NCBI GenBank assembly: GCA_021731025.1
Contig: JAKFYD010000024.1
Location: forward strand, 1 to 64,000
Direction: 5' to 3'
From: Pseudobdellovibrionaceae bacterium
GTDB lineage: Bacteria > Bdellovibrionota > Bdellovibrionia > Bdellovibrionales > Bdellovibrionaceae
DNA length: 64,000 nucleotides
Shown: one piece after another, positions 18,973 to 28,169 of the stretch
Layout: each line of letters begins with the position of its first letter
How positions within the stretch are numbered: the first letter of the stretch is position 1
Notes under the pieces: generated by a model
What the model was told of the DNA's origin: nothing
Databases searched by the model: none
Seen by the model: only the letters and a program-made list of their open reading frames with translations
Translations under genes and position numbers: made by a program

Positions 18973-19719
18973 GGAAAGATATCGGTCAAGAGGACTTAGA
19001 ATAAACTCTACAGCAGGCACTATAAAATTTAAAAATTTCGGTATCAACGGTCGATAGTTCACGCCACCACTTAAAATATATCCCCATGTTGGAACAAATT
19101 CTTTACATTCAACATTAAGATTTGGAAATTTTTGTTGGAATTTTTTGATATCCCGTTCAAAAACTATCCAAGATAGAGCCTGATTCGTGTCTAACATAGA
19201 ATTAGATTGATCAAAGATCCACTCTTGCAATTCTGGATGATGAGGCTCGTGATGAAAGTGTTTATAAAAAAATCGACCTAAAAAATTACTTGTAGGCTCT
19301 ACCATAACACAAACGCCATTATTGATTAGACAGCGATCAACCTCTTTAAAAAAAAGCTCACAGTTTGGAATGTGATGCAAAACGCTCGACATAAAAATGG
19401 CACGTAAACTTTGATCCTTGAACGGTAATTTCTGTGCATCGACTTTAAGATCAGCGACACCTTCGGTCACGTCAGACGTTGTAACATCAGGAAGAAAATC
19501 CTTTAACAAACTTCCTCCGCTTCCGAGCTCTAAGATGATTCCTTCACATTTTTGTGAATGAATTATTTTTAAAAAATGATCATAAAACATGCGATAACTA
19601 CGAAATAACAAAGCTTTGTTTTTGATAAACTGTCTTTGCGTGAGAAAAAAATCAGGATGTCCAGGCTCAAGATTTACGATGGAATTTTCTTTCAAATTTG
19701 CAACAATCGCTTTAATCAT
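18940..19719 (-). CDS. SAM-dependent methyltransferase (class I)
   Basis: A 259-residue protein. GIILELGSGGSLLKDFLPDV (about residues 60-80) is SAM motif I, followed by MSSVLHHIPNCELFFKEVDR and NGVCVMVEPTSNFLGRFFY, which fit the Methyltransf_11/25 fold. Its start overlaps the stop of the epimerase-like gene upstream, making a three-gene unit with the GMC oxidoreductase and the SDR. Because all three are coupled, they probably act on the same intermediate. Substrate unknown. Confidence 0.75.
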   Translation of the reverse strand: MIKAIVANLKENSIVNLEPGHPDFFLTQRQFIKNKALLFRSYRMFYDHFLKIIHSQKCEGIILELGSGGSLLKDFLPDVTTSDVTEGVADLKVDAQKLPFKDQSLRAIFMSSVLHHIPNCELFFKEVDRCLINNGVCVMVEPTSNFLGRFFYKHFHHEPHHPELQEWIFDQSNSMLDTNQALSWIVFERDIKKFQQKFPNLNVECKEFVPTWGYILSGGVNYRPLIPKFLNFIVPAVEFILSPLDRYLSLAWIITIRKT

Positions 19720-20545
19720 TTAAATACCTCTTGTGATCGATGACTTCCTTAAATAGATCAGGGTTCTGATTCGTAAAGCTCAATATGCTGTCAGATCTGA
19801 TTGGGCTTTTTAAGTTTACGCATTCTAAAATTTGGGCACAATACCATAAAATTTTCCAGTAGACTGGCACAATTAAATAACGCACACCTTTTGTACCAAT
19901 CCAATCATTAAAAAATTTACGAAATGTGACCGCTTCATTTGGTAAAAAAAGTATAACTTTGTCAGCCGCCGGCTTTCCAGACGTTAAAATTTGCATAATG
20001 ACTGCGTAGATTTCGTTTGAGCTAACCGGATACACAGGGTCTCTACCACCATTGATTAGCGGTATGATTGAAAACTTCGCTGCAAGTTTCTTCATTGATG
20101 GAACAATACCACTGGATGTATCGTGGATTAATCCAACACGAATGACGTAGGTTTCCTGCGGCAGTAACTCACGCTCAGTTTGATACTTAACCTGCCCGTA
20201 AGTACTTTTTGCTTCAGCAAAGGCTGCCAGTGACGATATAAATAAAAACTTAGCTGAACTTCCATATTTTTTTCTATATGAATGAAAGAGATTAAGAGTT
20301 CCAGTGAAATTTAGATTTTTTTTAATATTGGAATTCTTATCTGTGAAATCGTAGGCGCAATGGATCAATACCGTTGGTTCTACCTCAGGCCACTGAATAT
20401 CTTTTTGAGAGAGTTTGAATTCTACATCTCCGGAACAATCAGCTTTTCTAATGAGACGAATAACTTTACAACCATGCCTTTTAAAGTCAGCAGTAAGGGC
20501 CTTTCCCAAACCACCTGTAGCGCCAGTTATCATCACAGTTTTCAT
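19712..20545 (-). CDS. NAD(P)-dependent epimerase/reductase of the extended SDR family
   Basis: A 277-residue protein with N-terminal TGATGGLGKALTADF (about residues 7-21) and a YGQVKYQ catalytic Tyr-x3-Lys preceded by FLFISSLAAFAE. It is shorter than typical GalE-like enzymes (about 310-340), mainly in the C-terminal substrate domain. It overlaps the GMC gene by one base at its start and the methyltransferase at its end. With a GMC-type oxidase next door, an oxidation followed by reduction of opposite stereochemistry, giving a net epimerisation, is a plausible scheme but remains inference. Confidence 0.75.
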   Translation of the reverse strand: MKTVMITGATGGLGKALTADFKRHGCKVIRLIRKADCSGDVEFKLSQKDIQWPEVEPTVLIHCAYDFTDKNSNIKKNLNFTGTLNLFHSYRKKYGSSAKFLFISSLAAFAEAKSTYGQVKYQTERELLPQETYVIRVGLIHDTSSGIVPSMKKLAAKFSIIPLINGGRDPVYPVSSNEIYAVIMQILTSGKPAADKVILFLPNEAVTFRKFFNDWIGTKGVRYLIVPVYWKILWYCAQILECVNLKSPIRSDSILSFTNQNPDLFKEVIDHKRYLND

Positions 20546-22128
20546 CAGACTACTCTTCCTTGAGAAAACCCTATTCTATATGCATTCGCCATTATTGAAA
20601 ACGTAATAGTTGAAGCTGGTAAGTAAGGAAGTATAGAAGCATCAACCACCCATACACAATCGCGACCAAACAACTTTCCATTCAAATCAGTTTCATATGC
20701 TTTTGGCTGATTTTTCATTGGCAATGTTCCGCCAATATGAAAGCTATTTCCTGGCTGTCCTCGCTTAACAACTGGAAAAAACACAGCACCTAATTTAAAA
20801 AATATTTTAGAAAGGAATAGAAAAAAACGAATTGAACTGAATTCGGAATATTCAGGATTTTTGCTGTGTCCAGTGATCTCGACTACAGGGTGGGCTTTAT
20901 CTTTAGTTAGCTCCGCAATCCCTGAGGAAGATAAACTCGATGGATAGAAAATTTGAACAATAGCCAGTCGGTCTAAAAAAAGTGATTTAAACCAGCTTGC
21001 AGATACCAGCTTTTTTGGAAGTATTGTTCGTAGAGCCTTCTCGATATAGTCACTTGCTGGATAAACCTGTAAATGAATAAGTTGATTATCTGTTACTTTA
21101 TTTTTTACACCTATAAATCCACACGAAAGAGTAATTTTGGGTGAGCTATAATTGATTTTTTTAAATAAAAACAATGGCGCCAGAAAAATTTGATTTTCAA
21201 GTATTGATAGGTGATTCACTGGTAGTTTTTCTGACTTCAAGACAATTGCTGTTGTCGGTAAAGCGCCTGCTGCTAAAAAAAGCTTATCCCCTTTCAAAAT
21301 TTTAACCTCGTTTGAAACCCTATCAATATATTCAACCTGTACTTGCCCATTGTTTTCAGAATAAGAAATAACTTCAGCATTTTTCTGGTAATCAAATTTT
21401 TTATTTTTTATCAGTTGATTCAGAAGCTGGCTAGAAGAGAAAATAGAACCATAAGGGCAACCATACATACATAAACCACAACTTTTGCAACCTCTTTCCG
21501 AATCTCGAGTATCGATCGCTAGCCGAGGTGCTCCCCAGTAAACTCCTTGTCTATTCAAGAATAATTTTTTGTCCTCATATTTCGAATTAAAATAATGAAA
21601 TACTTCACTGAGAAAAGATTTAATCGACATAGAAAAAATATTCTTGTAGAAATTATCAAGATCATCTGGCTCTCCGGCAATTGAGATGGCTTTTTCAATT
21701 TTTTTATAATACAGAGTCATGTCCTCACCAAACATCTTTTGACTTTCAATCTTGTTCGCCGGGAGGCAAGCACTACCCCAAATTTGGGAAAGTCCGCCAC
21801 GAGCCATAGAGTACGATGGGAAGAAATTTTTAAGACGAAGTGTTAGCTTAGCAAAGCTTCCACCGATGGCGTAAGCTTCACCGAAATGACGTTTCTGGGG
21901 TACTGATTGGGTATCAACATTAATTTTTTCTTTAATTACTTCTAAATTTTTTGCAGTCCATTCCTTGCTAGGTGTGTTTCGCAAGTTTTCAACAGCGTTT
22001 TGCGTTTCTGCAGACAATTCAAGGCCAATATCTAACATGATCACATTGCAATTGTTCTCAAGCAGCCCCATGGCACAGCTTACTCCAGCTGGACCAGAAC
22101 CTACAACAATGCAAACTCTTGGCTCCAT
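20545..22128 (-). CDS. GMC-type FAD oxidoreductase with a ferredoxin-like Cys cluster
   Basis: A 527-residue protein. The N-terminal FAD-binding motif VVGSGPAGVSCA (about residues 8-19) and the C-terminal HIGGTLPM and VVDASILPYLPAS segments are the GMC oxidoreductase ends, including the catalytic His region. Unusual for the family, residues 214-224 read CKSCGLCMYGC followed by P, a Cys-x2-Cys-x2-Cys-x3-Cys-Pro pattern typical of [4Fe-4S] binding. The protein could therefore pass electrons from FAD to an Fe-S centre instead of oxygen. It leads a tightly overlapping unit with the SDR and methyltransferase; a sugar or lipid alcohol substrate is likely. Confidence 0.8.
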   Translation of the reverse strand: MEPRVCIVVGSGPAGVSCAMGLLENNCNVIMLDIGLELSAETQNAVENLRNTPSKEWTAKNLEVIKEKINVDTQSVPQKRHFGEAYAIGGSFAKLTLRLKNFFPSYSMARGGLSQIWGSACLPANKIESQKMFGEDMTLYYKKIEKAISIAGEPDDLDNFYKNIFSMSIKSFLSEVFHYFNSKYEDKKLFLNRQGVYWGAPRLAIDTRDSERGCKSCGLCMYGCPYGSIFSSSQLLNQLIKNKKFDYQKNAEVISYSENNGQVQVEYIDRVSNEVKILKGDKLFLAAGALPTTAIVLKSEKLPVNHLSILENQIFLAPLFLFKKINYSSPKITLSCGFIGVKNKVTDNQLIHLQVYPASDYIEKALRTILPKKLVSASWFKSLFLDRLAIVQIFYPSSLSSSGIAELTKDKAHPVVEITGHSKNPEYSEFSSIRFFLFLSKIFFKLGAVFFPVVKRGQPGNSFHIGGTLPMKNQPKAYETDLNGKLFGRDCVWVVDASILPYLPASTITFSIMANAYRIGFSQGRVV

Positions 22129-22139
22129 ATATCTTCTCC

Positions 22140-23870
22140 CTACATCTCGTCCTGCGCTTCAGAAGAAAGGCGATAAAGTTTAAGACGGCCAGCTTCAAGT
22201 AAGTTTTCTGCACGGGTAGAAATTTCTTTTTCAGTGATTAGATATTTATAGGTTGTAGCTTTGCTACTATTTTTCAATTTGAAAATGTAGCCTTCCTCTA
22301 ACCAAAATTCAGCCATGAATGGATTTAATTTTTGAAAATTTTCAACGCGAATATCCTCTGCAGGGATCTTCAAGCTGATGATTTTTCGGTAGAGCATATT
22401 TTCGTTTTTATTCATATCAACCATAATTAATACAAATCTTGAGCTGTGGTCTCCTGAGAAAATACAAAAAAAGATGACTAACCAATGCCCCAGCTTATTC
22501 AGCTTCGACCATCTAATTAAAGAAAAAACCAATAAACTCAGAAGAACAGAACCAGCAGCTATGTTCCAGGCATACAGCTTGGCATTTTCAATGGCATCGC
22601 TGTGACTCCACGGCGGCATACTTTGACCAATAAATCGAATGAGATACTGAATATCTGGAGCATTAAATTCTCCATGAGACCAAAGCGTATTTAAGGGACT
22701 GCAAACACCTAGCAGAAGAATAAAGCCACCACAGACTGGAAGAGTTTTTAGCAAAGGAAGTGGATTTTTAGACTGTAAGTCTAAGCCATTTATTCCTACC
22801 GCAAAAAATGATGGCAATAGAACGGCCATATAACGTCCAATTTGAAAATCAGGTAAATTATCCACTTGGTAAGATTGGATCAGTGTATTATTAAAGATTG
22901 AAAGTACAATAGACAATCCCAAAATCATTAAAACACTTACGCAAAAAACAAAGTTTAAAGGAGTTCCGTTTTGCTTTATGTTTTTAGTAAAACGCCAAAT
23001 ACCTAATGAAATAAAAATAAATGTTCCAGCAATAAGGTAACTTATCTGATGAAAAATATTCTTATAAAATTCTGGAACCCCTAGAAGAACGAAGATATTT
23101 TTGGCCGCTGCATTTGTCGCGGGGGCGTATCCAAGAGCATTCTGAGTCTGCATTTTGGTATAAATAATATAAGGAAGCACCACCAATAGAAAGGCTCCTA
23201 GAAGCCAACTGGACAACTTAAAAAAAATCGTTCTTTCTTCTTTGCAAGCTGTGTACATATAAATTGCGAGTGAACTCACAATTGCCACAATTAAAATGGA
23301 AGCTCCTACCATTTTTGTTAAAAAAAGTAAACCTACGCTAAATCCAAGGAAAATGGCAGACTTTGCTGTTTTAAAATCCATCAAATTAAGCAAAAGCAAC
23401 CAGGTCAAGGATGACAATGAATAATACAAAGGCTCAGCCCAAATGCCGATGATGGTTGAATTCCACCCTGTAAAAAGCAATGCTATAGCAAGCAACAGGG
23501 AATAGATAGAATTGACTGAAAATTTTCTCAAAAGAAAATACGTAGAAAATAAACCCGTGGAAAATATTGCGAAATTGAAAGTTAAAAGCGATTGAAACAG
23601 ACTGATCCTGTCAGAAAAATTTCCAAACATCGCTGCTAGGAAGGGATATAGTGGGCCATATTGAGAAGGTTCGAACATTTTTTTATGATGAAAATTTAGA
23701 ATATGTTTTAGATAGCTTGTCTCATCCCCAAAAATTGATGGCCCGTAAACATGCTCATATCTATTTTTAAAAATAATTACGATCAGAACATAAAAAAAGA
23801 TAAGCGAAAACATTTGTAAAATCCAAGAATTATCGAGCTTAGACGACAATGAGTTTAGTCTGCGTATCAT
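22140..23870 (-). CDS. Large polytopic membrane protein, GT-C-like (paralogue of 25286-27037)
   Basis: A 576-residue protein with about ten to eleven membrane segments and a C-terminal soluble tail. The first loop reads YGPSIFGDETSYLKHIL followed by QYGPLYPFLAAMF. The GDE acidic motif sits where GT-C enzymes have their catalytic Asp. The same loop, WAEPLYY, FLTK and GRYM segments recur in the 583-residue protein at 25286-27037, so the two are paralogues. It lies 11 bases upstream of the GMC gene on the same strand. Function: probable glycan transfer at the periplasmic face. Confidence 0.6.
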   Translation of the reverse strand: MIRRLNSLSSKLDNSWILQMFSLIFFYVLIVIIFKNRYEHVYGPSIFGDETSYLKHILNFHHKKMFEPSQYGPLYPFLAAMFGNFSDRISLFQSLLTFNFAIFSTGLFSTYFLLRKFSVNSIYSLLLAIALLFTGWNSTIIGIWAEPLYYSLSSLTWLLLLNLMDFKTAKSAIFLGFSVGLLFLTKMVGASILIVAIVSSLAIYMYTACKEERTIFFKLSSWLLGAFLLVVLPYIIYTKMQTQNALGYAPATNAAAKNIFVLLGVPEFYKNIFHQISYLIAGTFIFISLGIWRFTKNIKQNGTPLNFVFCVSVLMILGLSIVLSIFNNTLIQSYQVDNLPDFQIGRYMAVLLPSFFAVGINGLDLQSKNPLPLLKTLPVCGGFILLLGVCSPLNTLWSHGEFNAPDIQYLIRFIGQSMPPWSHSDAIENAKLYAWNIAAGSVLLSLLVFSLIRWSKLNKLGHWLVIFFCIFSGDHSSRFVLIMVDMNKNENMLYRKIISLKIPAEDIRVENFQKLNPFMAEFWLEEGYIFKLKNSSKATTYKYLITEKEISTRAENLLEAGRLKLYRLSSEAQDEM

Positions 23871-23919
23871 CGAGTTAACCTACCTCTTTCATTTATAACA
23901 GGCAAGCCCCGCTAATCCA

Positions 23920-25134
23920 CTAAGAATTCTCTAAAAGATTTTTAATTTTCAAAGAAACTGATTTTGATGAATAATCATCCTTTATCATTTGGCGTGCGCG
24001 TTCGCCAAAATGCTGAAACTTATCACGTGATTTTAAGAAATCTAAAATAACAGAATTAAGCTCTTCCTCGACTCTTGCATTTGAAATTTTAATCACGGTA
24101 TTGCTCGGTAGCTCAGAAAACCAGGCATCGTCACTGACAACACAAGGCTTTCCTTCGCGCAGAATTCTAATAACGGCAGCACTAGTTTCACCCATACTTG
24201 GGTTTCTTAGATTAATGACAAGATCACTAGCCTTAATAAACCCAACAAAGTCCCTAAGGTCAACGTAGCCTGTTTTCCTAATTACTTTTCCATCAAGATA
24301 ATGATCGATATACCCACCTTCGCCAACCATTATGTAACGCAAGCGAGAGTAGTCTTTAGACAAGGCTTTTATGATTTTACACACGACATGGTTTAACTTG
24401 GTTTCGGCAATATGGCCAAAACTAGATATTATTATATCGTCGGCACCTATATTAAATTTTTTCTTAATTTCTTCACTGCTCGTTTCAGTTTCATCTTGTG
24501 GATCTGAAATCATATTTACAATATGTATTTCATTTTCCTTCTGAGGGAACTCATTGAGTATTTTTTGTTTAGCAAAATTTGAATGAACCATAATTTTATT
24601 TTTGCTATTTAAAATTTCAAAATTAAAAGACTGAACGCGATCGTATTCGCAATGAAGAGGATGGCGTCGACGCAATAACAGTTTGCCAATAAGCACCAAA
24701 CCTTTTAACCCGCCAATCTTAAATACTTTTTTAAAAAATCTTTGTTTATCACCCCAATAACGTCCGACAACTAAGTAAAAAAGAACATAATCATGAAGAA
24801 TAACTAGGCCAGGGTAATGAAGAGCATAGTCATACATGTATGAATGATAATAAGGATTATTTCCAAGATTATAGATTCGGTAATCATAATCATTAAAATT
24901 GATTTCATCCCAGCCTACCTGCTTAACTTTATATTTTTCATAAAGTTCAGGACTGTAGTGCCGAAAAAGATCTTTTTCATCAACGTTATAAAGACCAGGA
25001 TTAATAATTCGAATAGGCTCAACCGCAATAGTTATGTCAAAATGCTCGGCCAAGCCAGCAATCAAGGCCATCGAGTAATCAGCTATGCCGCTTTTGTGCG
25101 GAGGAAGTGGACTAAAATAAAGAAGTTTTTTCAT
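23920..25134 (-). CDS. GT4-like glycosyltransferase
   Basis: A GT-B type protein of about 404 residues starting KLLYFSPLPPHKSGIADYS, a common N-terminus for GT4 enzymes of rhamnan/mannan loci. The C-terminal domain has IISSFGHIAETKLNHVVCKI, a KASDLVINLRNPSMGETSAA segment and CVVSDDAWFSELP. The usual acidic E-x7-E is altered (GETSAAVIRILREGKP). I prefer the ATG at 25134, because GT4 proteins begin right at this strand; an in-frame ATG at 25146 adds four residues. It shares its strand with the paralogous membrane protein downstream, 49 bases away. Confidence 0.78.
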   Translation of the reverse strand: MKKLLYFSPLPPHKSGIADYSMALIAGLAEHFDITIAVEPIRIINPGLYNVDEKDLFRHYSPELYEKYKVKQVGWDEINFNDYDYRIYNLGNNPYYHSYMYDYALHYPGLVILHDYVLFYLVVGRYWGDKQRFFKKVFKIGGLKGLVLIGKLLLRRRHPLHCEYDRVQSFNFEILNSKNKIMVHSNFAKQKILNEFPQKENEIHIVNMISDPQDETETSSEEIKKKFNIGADDIIISSFGHIAETKLNHVVCKIIKALSKDYSRLRYIMVGEGGYIDHYLDGKVIRKTGYVDLRDFVGFIKASDLVINLRNPSMGETSAAVIRILREGKPCVVSDDAWFSELPSNTVIKISNARVEEELNSVILDFLKSRDKFQHFGERARQMIKDDYSSKSVSLKIKNLLENS

Positions 25135-25285
25135 GGATGCTTTCATAGAAAATATTATTTAGATAATTTTGCACGGGAAAGTAAAATTGTATATTTCTTC
25201 TCTTCAGCTCAATGTTGCCCCGCGGAATATTCTGCTAGCCTAATTGCATACTCGTCGGTAGGCTCACTTTATTACAAGGAAAACT

Positions 25286-27037
25286 ATGATTTTTCAGAAG
25301 ATAAAATTCCTGGGCCATCTTAAATTATGGCTTAATAGCCTTAATATTAAATACCTGATTATTTTCATGATCACAGTTGCATTTTTTATTATCCATCGTT
25401 GGTTTGAACCGGTTGTGTCGCCATTTATTTTTGGTGATGAAAGCAGCTACTTTAATCTTATCCATGATATTGCGGTTTTTGGGAGGTTTAATGGAGGCCA
25501 GTATGGTCCACTTTATCCTTTTATAGGTTCGTTTTTATTCGACAAAGATCATGTTATTTTCAGTTATTTTGCCATTAAAACATTTAATATTTTAATTTTC
25601 TGCCTATCCATTATCCCTTGGTACCTACTCTCTGGTTTTTTTGTTGAAGAAAAAATTGTTAGGCTACTTCTTTGCGCACTGTTCGTCTTTGCCCCTTTGA
25701 GCACTTTAACTACATTAATTTGGGCGGAACCTTTCTATTTCTTTATTTATGCCTGGGTTTGGTATTTTTGCGCTAAAGCTTTTCACACAAATCAAAGACA
25801 AGATTTTTTTCTTTGTGGCCTTCTAATCAGCTGTCTATTTTTAACAAAGCCCGCAGGGCTTATTCCGGGTATTAGTTTCTTACTCACTCAAGCCTTATTT
25901 CTTTTTTTCCCGAGTAATTCAGAAAACGCTAATAGAAAATCATCACTTGCTTGTCTTTTATTCTTTTTAGCACCTTTACTTACAGGATTACTCGGATACA
26001 TCTCATACAATTGGTTCGTCTCTAAATCGACTGCCATTGGTTATGCAACTGAAAAAATCACTGTGAATGACCTTGCGGATCTGCTCGACAATTTCGGCTT
26101 TTATAATTCTTTCTTGCACCAAATAAGTTATTTCACATTTTCACTGTATGCCGTGTTCCTTATTGTGCCAATTTTACTTGTTTTTAGTTTTAGAAATTTG
26201 AATGTGATTCAGGTGAGGTTTGCAATTACAATTCTCGCTTCGCTTATAGGAGTGTCAACTTTAATCAGTGTATTCTTTAACCTATTCGAAAAAACTTATC
26301 ACATCCCAAATGATTACACCTTGGCTAATGGAAGGTACTTAGGTCCACTCTATCCCCCATTTATTCTTGTTTCTTTCTGGGCCATTAATCATTCTTTTCT
26401 AAATACTCCTATCAAGCGTGCTTTTTTTCTTATCGGTTCGGTTGCTGCAAGCTTACTCGTCGCTTGTTTCTCACCTTTGCTGTCTGCTTACTCTATGGGG
26501 GTCGTAAATTCCCCTGATGTAATGTTTGTGGCTCGTCTTTACCTTTCTGATGTTTTCCCCTGGCAACCCAGCCATGCCCAATCTCTTTTTAATGCTGGAA
26601 AAATAACGATTCCCCTACTGCTGTTCTTAAGCAGCATTGCTTTTTTCTATTTGTTACAAAAACAAAAAACAGTATTACTCTTGTGCTTACTTATAACCTT
26701 TGTCTTTTATGCTTCCACTGAAAACAAAGAATATATTCGAATTCTCGCCAGCACTGCAGAAGGAGACAGCACGGCACTTAAATATTTTATTGAAAATAAA
26801 ATAGATCTAAAAGACGTTTATTTTCTCAATAAAAATTCCATGGACTCGTTCAAAATTAACTTTTGGTATTTTCGCCCAGATCACGGGGACTATCTTAAAG
26901 CTCACACTTTGGATATCAGTTCACTCGATAAAATAGCTACAGGTCAGTGGATAGTTACAGCTGATATTGAACTAAAACCACCTTTTCAAAAAAGGTTTCA
27001 GAAGCATGGTCACTCTCTCTATCAGAGAGGAAACTAG
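25286..27037 (+). CDS. Large polytopic membrane protein, GT-C-like (paralogue of 22140-23870)
   Basis: A 583-residue protein with about ten membrane segments. First-loop motif VSPFIFGDESSYFNLI then QYGPLYPFIGSF, an IWAEPFYFF segment, FLTKPAG and NGRYLGPLYPPF align by eye with the 576-residue protein on the other strand at 22140-23870, including a shared SPL-x8-NSPD/NAPD region. A good ribosome binding site, AAGGAAAAC, precedes ATG 25286. The two genes flank the GT4 gene head to head. Its role is probably transfer of a lipid-linked sugar; substrate unknown. Confidence 0.6.
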   Translation: MIFQKIKFLGHLKLWLNSLNIKYLIIFMITVAFFIIHRWFEPVVSPFIFGDESSYFNLIHDIAVFGRFNGGQYGPLYPFIGSFLFDKDHVIFSYFAIKTFNILIFCLSIIPWYLLSGFFVEEKIVRLLLCALFVFAPLSTLTTLIWAEPFYFFIYAWVWYFCAKAFHTNQRQDFFLCGLLISCLFLTKPAGLIPGISFLLTQALFLFFPSNSENANRKSSLACLLFFLAPLLTGLLGYISYNWFVSKSTAIGYATEKITVNDLADLLDNFGFYNSFLHQISYFTFSLYAVFLIVPILLVFSFRNLNVIQVRFAITILASLIGVSTLISVFFNLFEKTYHIPNDYTLANGRYLGPLYPPFILVSFWAINHSFLNTPIKRAFFLIGSVAASLLVACFSPLLSAYSMGVVNSPDVMFVARLYLSDVFPWQPSHAQSLFNAGKITIPLLLFLSSIAFFYLLQKQKTVLLLCLLITFVFYASTENKEYIRILASTAEGDSTALKYFIENKIDLKDVYFLNKNSMDSFKINFWYFRPDHGDYLKAHTLDISSLDKIATGQWIVTADIELKPPFQKRFQKHGHSLYQRGN

Positions 27038-27171
27038 CGGCAAAACAGTAATCTTAGCTGCCGTTCACACGTTGCATCATTTTCATTTCCCTAGGAAAAC
27101 AGTCAAAGATTTGCAAACAACAACAAATAATTGTATAGATTTCTCTCTTTAATAACAAAAGTCGGGTGTAT

Positions 27172-28155
27172 ATGAGAACAGCATTGATCACTGGAGTTAC
27201 CGGTCAGGACGGCTCTTATTTAGCAGAATTCCTTCTTACTAAGGGATACAAAGTTTATGGTTTGACCCGAAGATCCAGCAACCCTGTTACCGACCGTATT
27301 AATCATATTGTCCATAAGATAAATCTTATTAATGGCGATCTTCTCGACCAACCTTCTCTCATCGAAGCGCTAGAAGAGTCAAAACCAGATGAAATCTACA
27401 ACTTAGCAGCCCAAAGTTTCGTTCACACTTCATGGAATCAGCCTGTACTAACTGCTGAATTTACTGCTGTTGGCGTTACTCGTATTTTGGAAGCGATGAG
27501 AAAAGTTTGCCCTAAAGCGCGTTTCTACCAGGCTTCCAGCAGTGAAATGTTTGGAAAGGTGCAAAGCGTACCTCAAACCGAAAACACTTCTTTCTATCCT
27601 CGTTCTCCATACGGAGTAGCTAAGCTTTACGGGCATTGGATTACTATTAATTACCGTGAATCATACAATATGCACGCTTCAAGCGGGATCTTGTTCAATC
27701 ACGAGTCCCCTCGCCGTGGAATCGAATTTGTTACCCGAAAAATCAGCTATAATGTTGGCTTGATTAAACATGGCCTTATCAATGAACTAAAACTAGGAAA
27801 TCTTGATGCCCAAAGGGATTGGGGCTTTGCTGGAGACTACGTTGAAGCTATGTGGGCCATGCTTCAACAAGACAAACCAGATGATTATGTTATCGCCACA
27901 AACGAAACACACTCCGTAAAGGAATTCGTCGAACTGGCTTTTGCTCAGGCCGACTTAGACTGGAAAAAATACGTCGTTAATGACGAAAAATTTTATCGGC
28001 CGGCAGAAGTCGATTTGCTTATCGGCGACTATGCGAAGGCCAAAAAACATCTTAAGTGGGAGCCCAAAACAAGCTTTAAAAAACTTGTGCATATGATGGT
28101 TGATAATGATTTAAAACTAGCAGCGGAAATTAAAGCCAAACAAAATTTACTTTAA
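27172..28155 (+). CDS. gmd: GDP-mannose 4,6-dehydratase family protein
   Basis: A 327-residue extended [18 protein letters not shown] (residues 8-22) and the ASSSEMFGK and [14 protein letters not shown] segments (Tyr147/Lys151) are diagnostic of GMD, as is NHESPRRG. The product of GDP-mannose would be GDP-4-keto-6-deoxymannose, precursor of GDP-rhamnose, GDP-fucose or perosamine. Close relatives (DmhA) act on GDP-heptose instead, which matters given the heptose-type genes at 33-41 kb. ATG 27172 is favoured over GTG 27166. It is followed 14 bases on by a reductase. Confidence 0.9.
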   Translation: MRTALITGVTGQDGSYLAEFLLTKGYKVYGLTRRSSNPVTDRINHIVHKINLINGDLLDQPSLIEALEESKPDEIYNLAAQSFVHTSWNQPVLTAEFTAVGVTRILEAMRKVCPKARFYQASSSEMFGKVQSVPQTENTSFYPRSPYGVAKLYGHWITINYRESYNMHASSGILFNHESPRRGIEFVTRKISYNVGLIKHGLINELKLGNLDAQRDWGFAGDYVEAMWAMLQQDKPDDYVIATNETHSVKEFVELAFAQADLDWKKYVVNDEKFYRPAEVDLLIGDYAKAKKHLKWEPKTSFKKLVHMMVDNDLKLAAEIKAKQNLL

Positions 28156-28169
28156 TTTTGATTCTACCA

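Noticed and set aside
24844-25323. 159-codon plus-strand open frame antisense to the GT4 gene
   Set aside because: Low-complexity Ile/Lys-rich product with no family resemblance; it mirrors a well-supported GT4 gene and overlaps the start of the following gene.
27038-27165. Terminator hairpin after the 583-residue membrane protein
   Set aside because: CGGCA and TGCCG arms are only five bases with a 16-base loop and no T-run; too weak to call.
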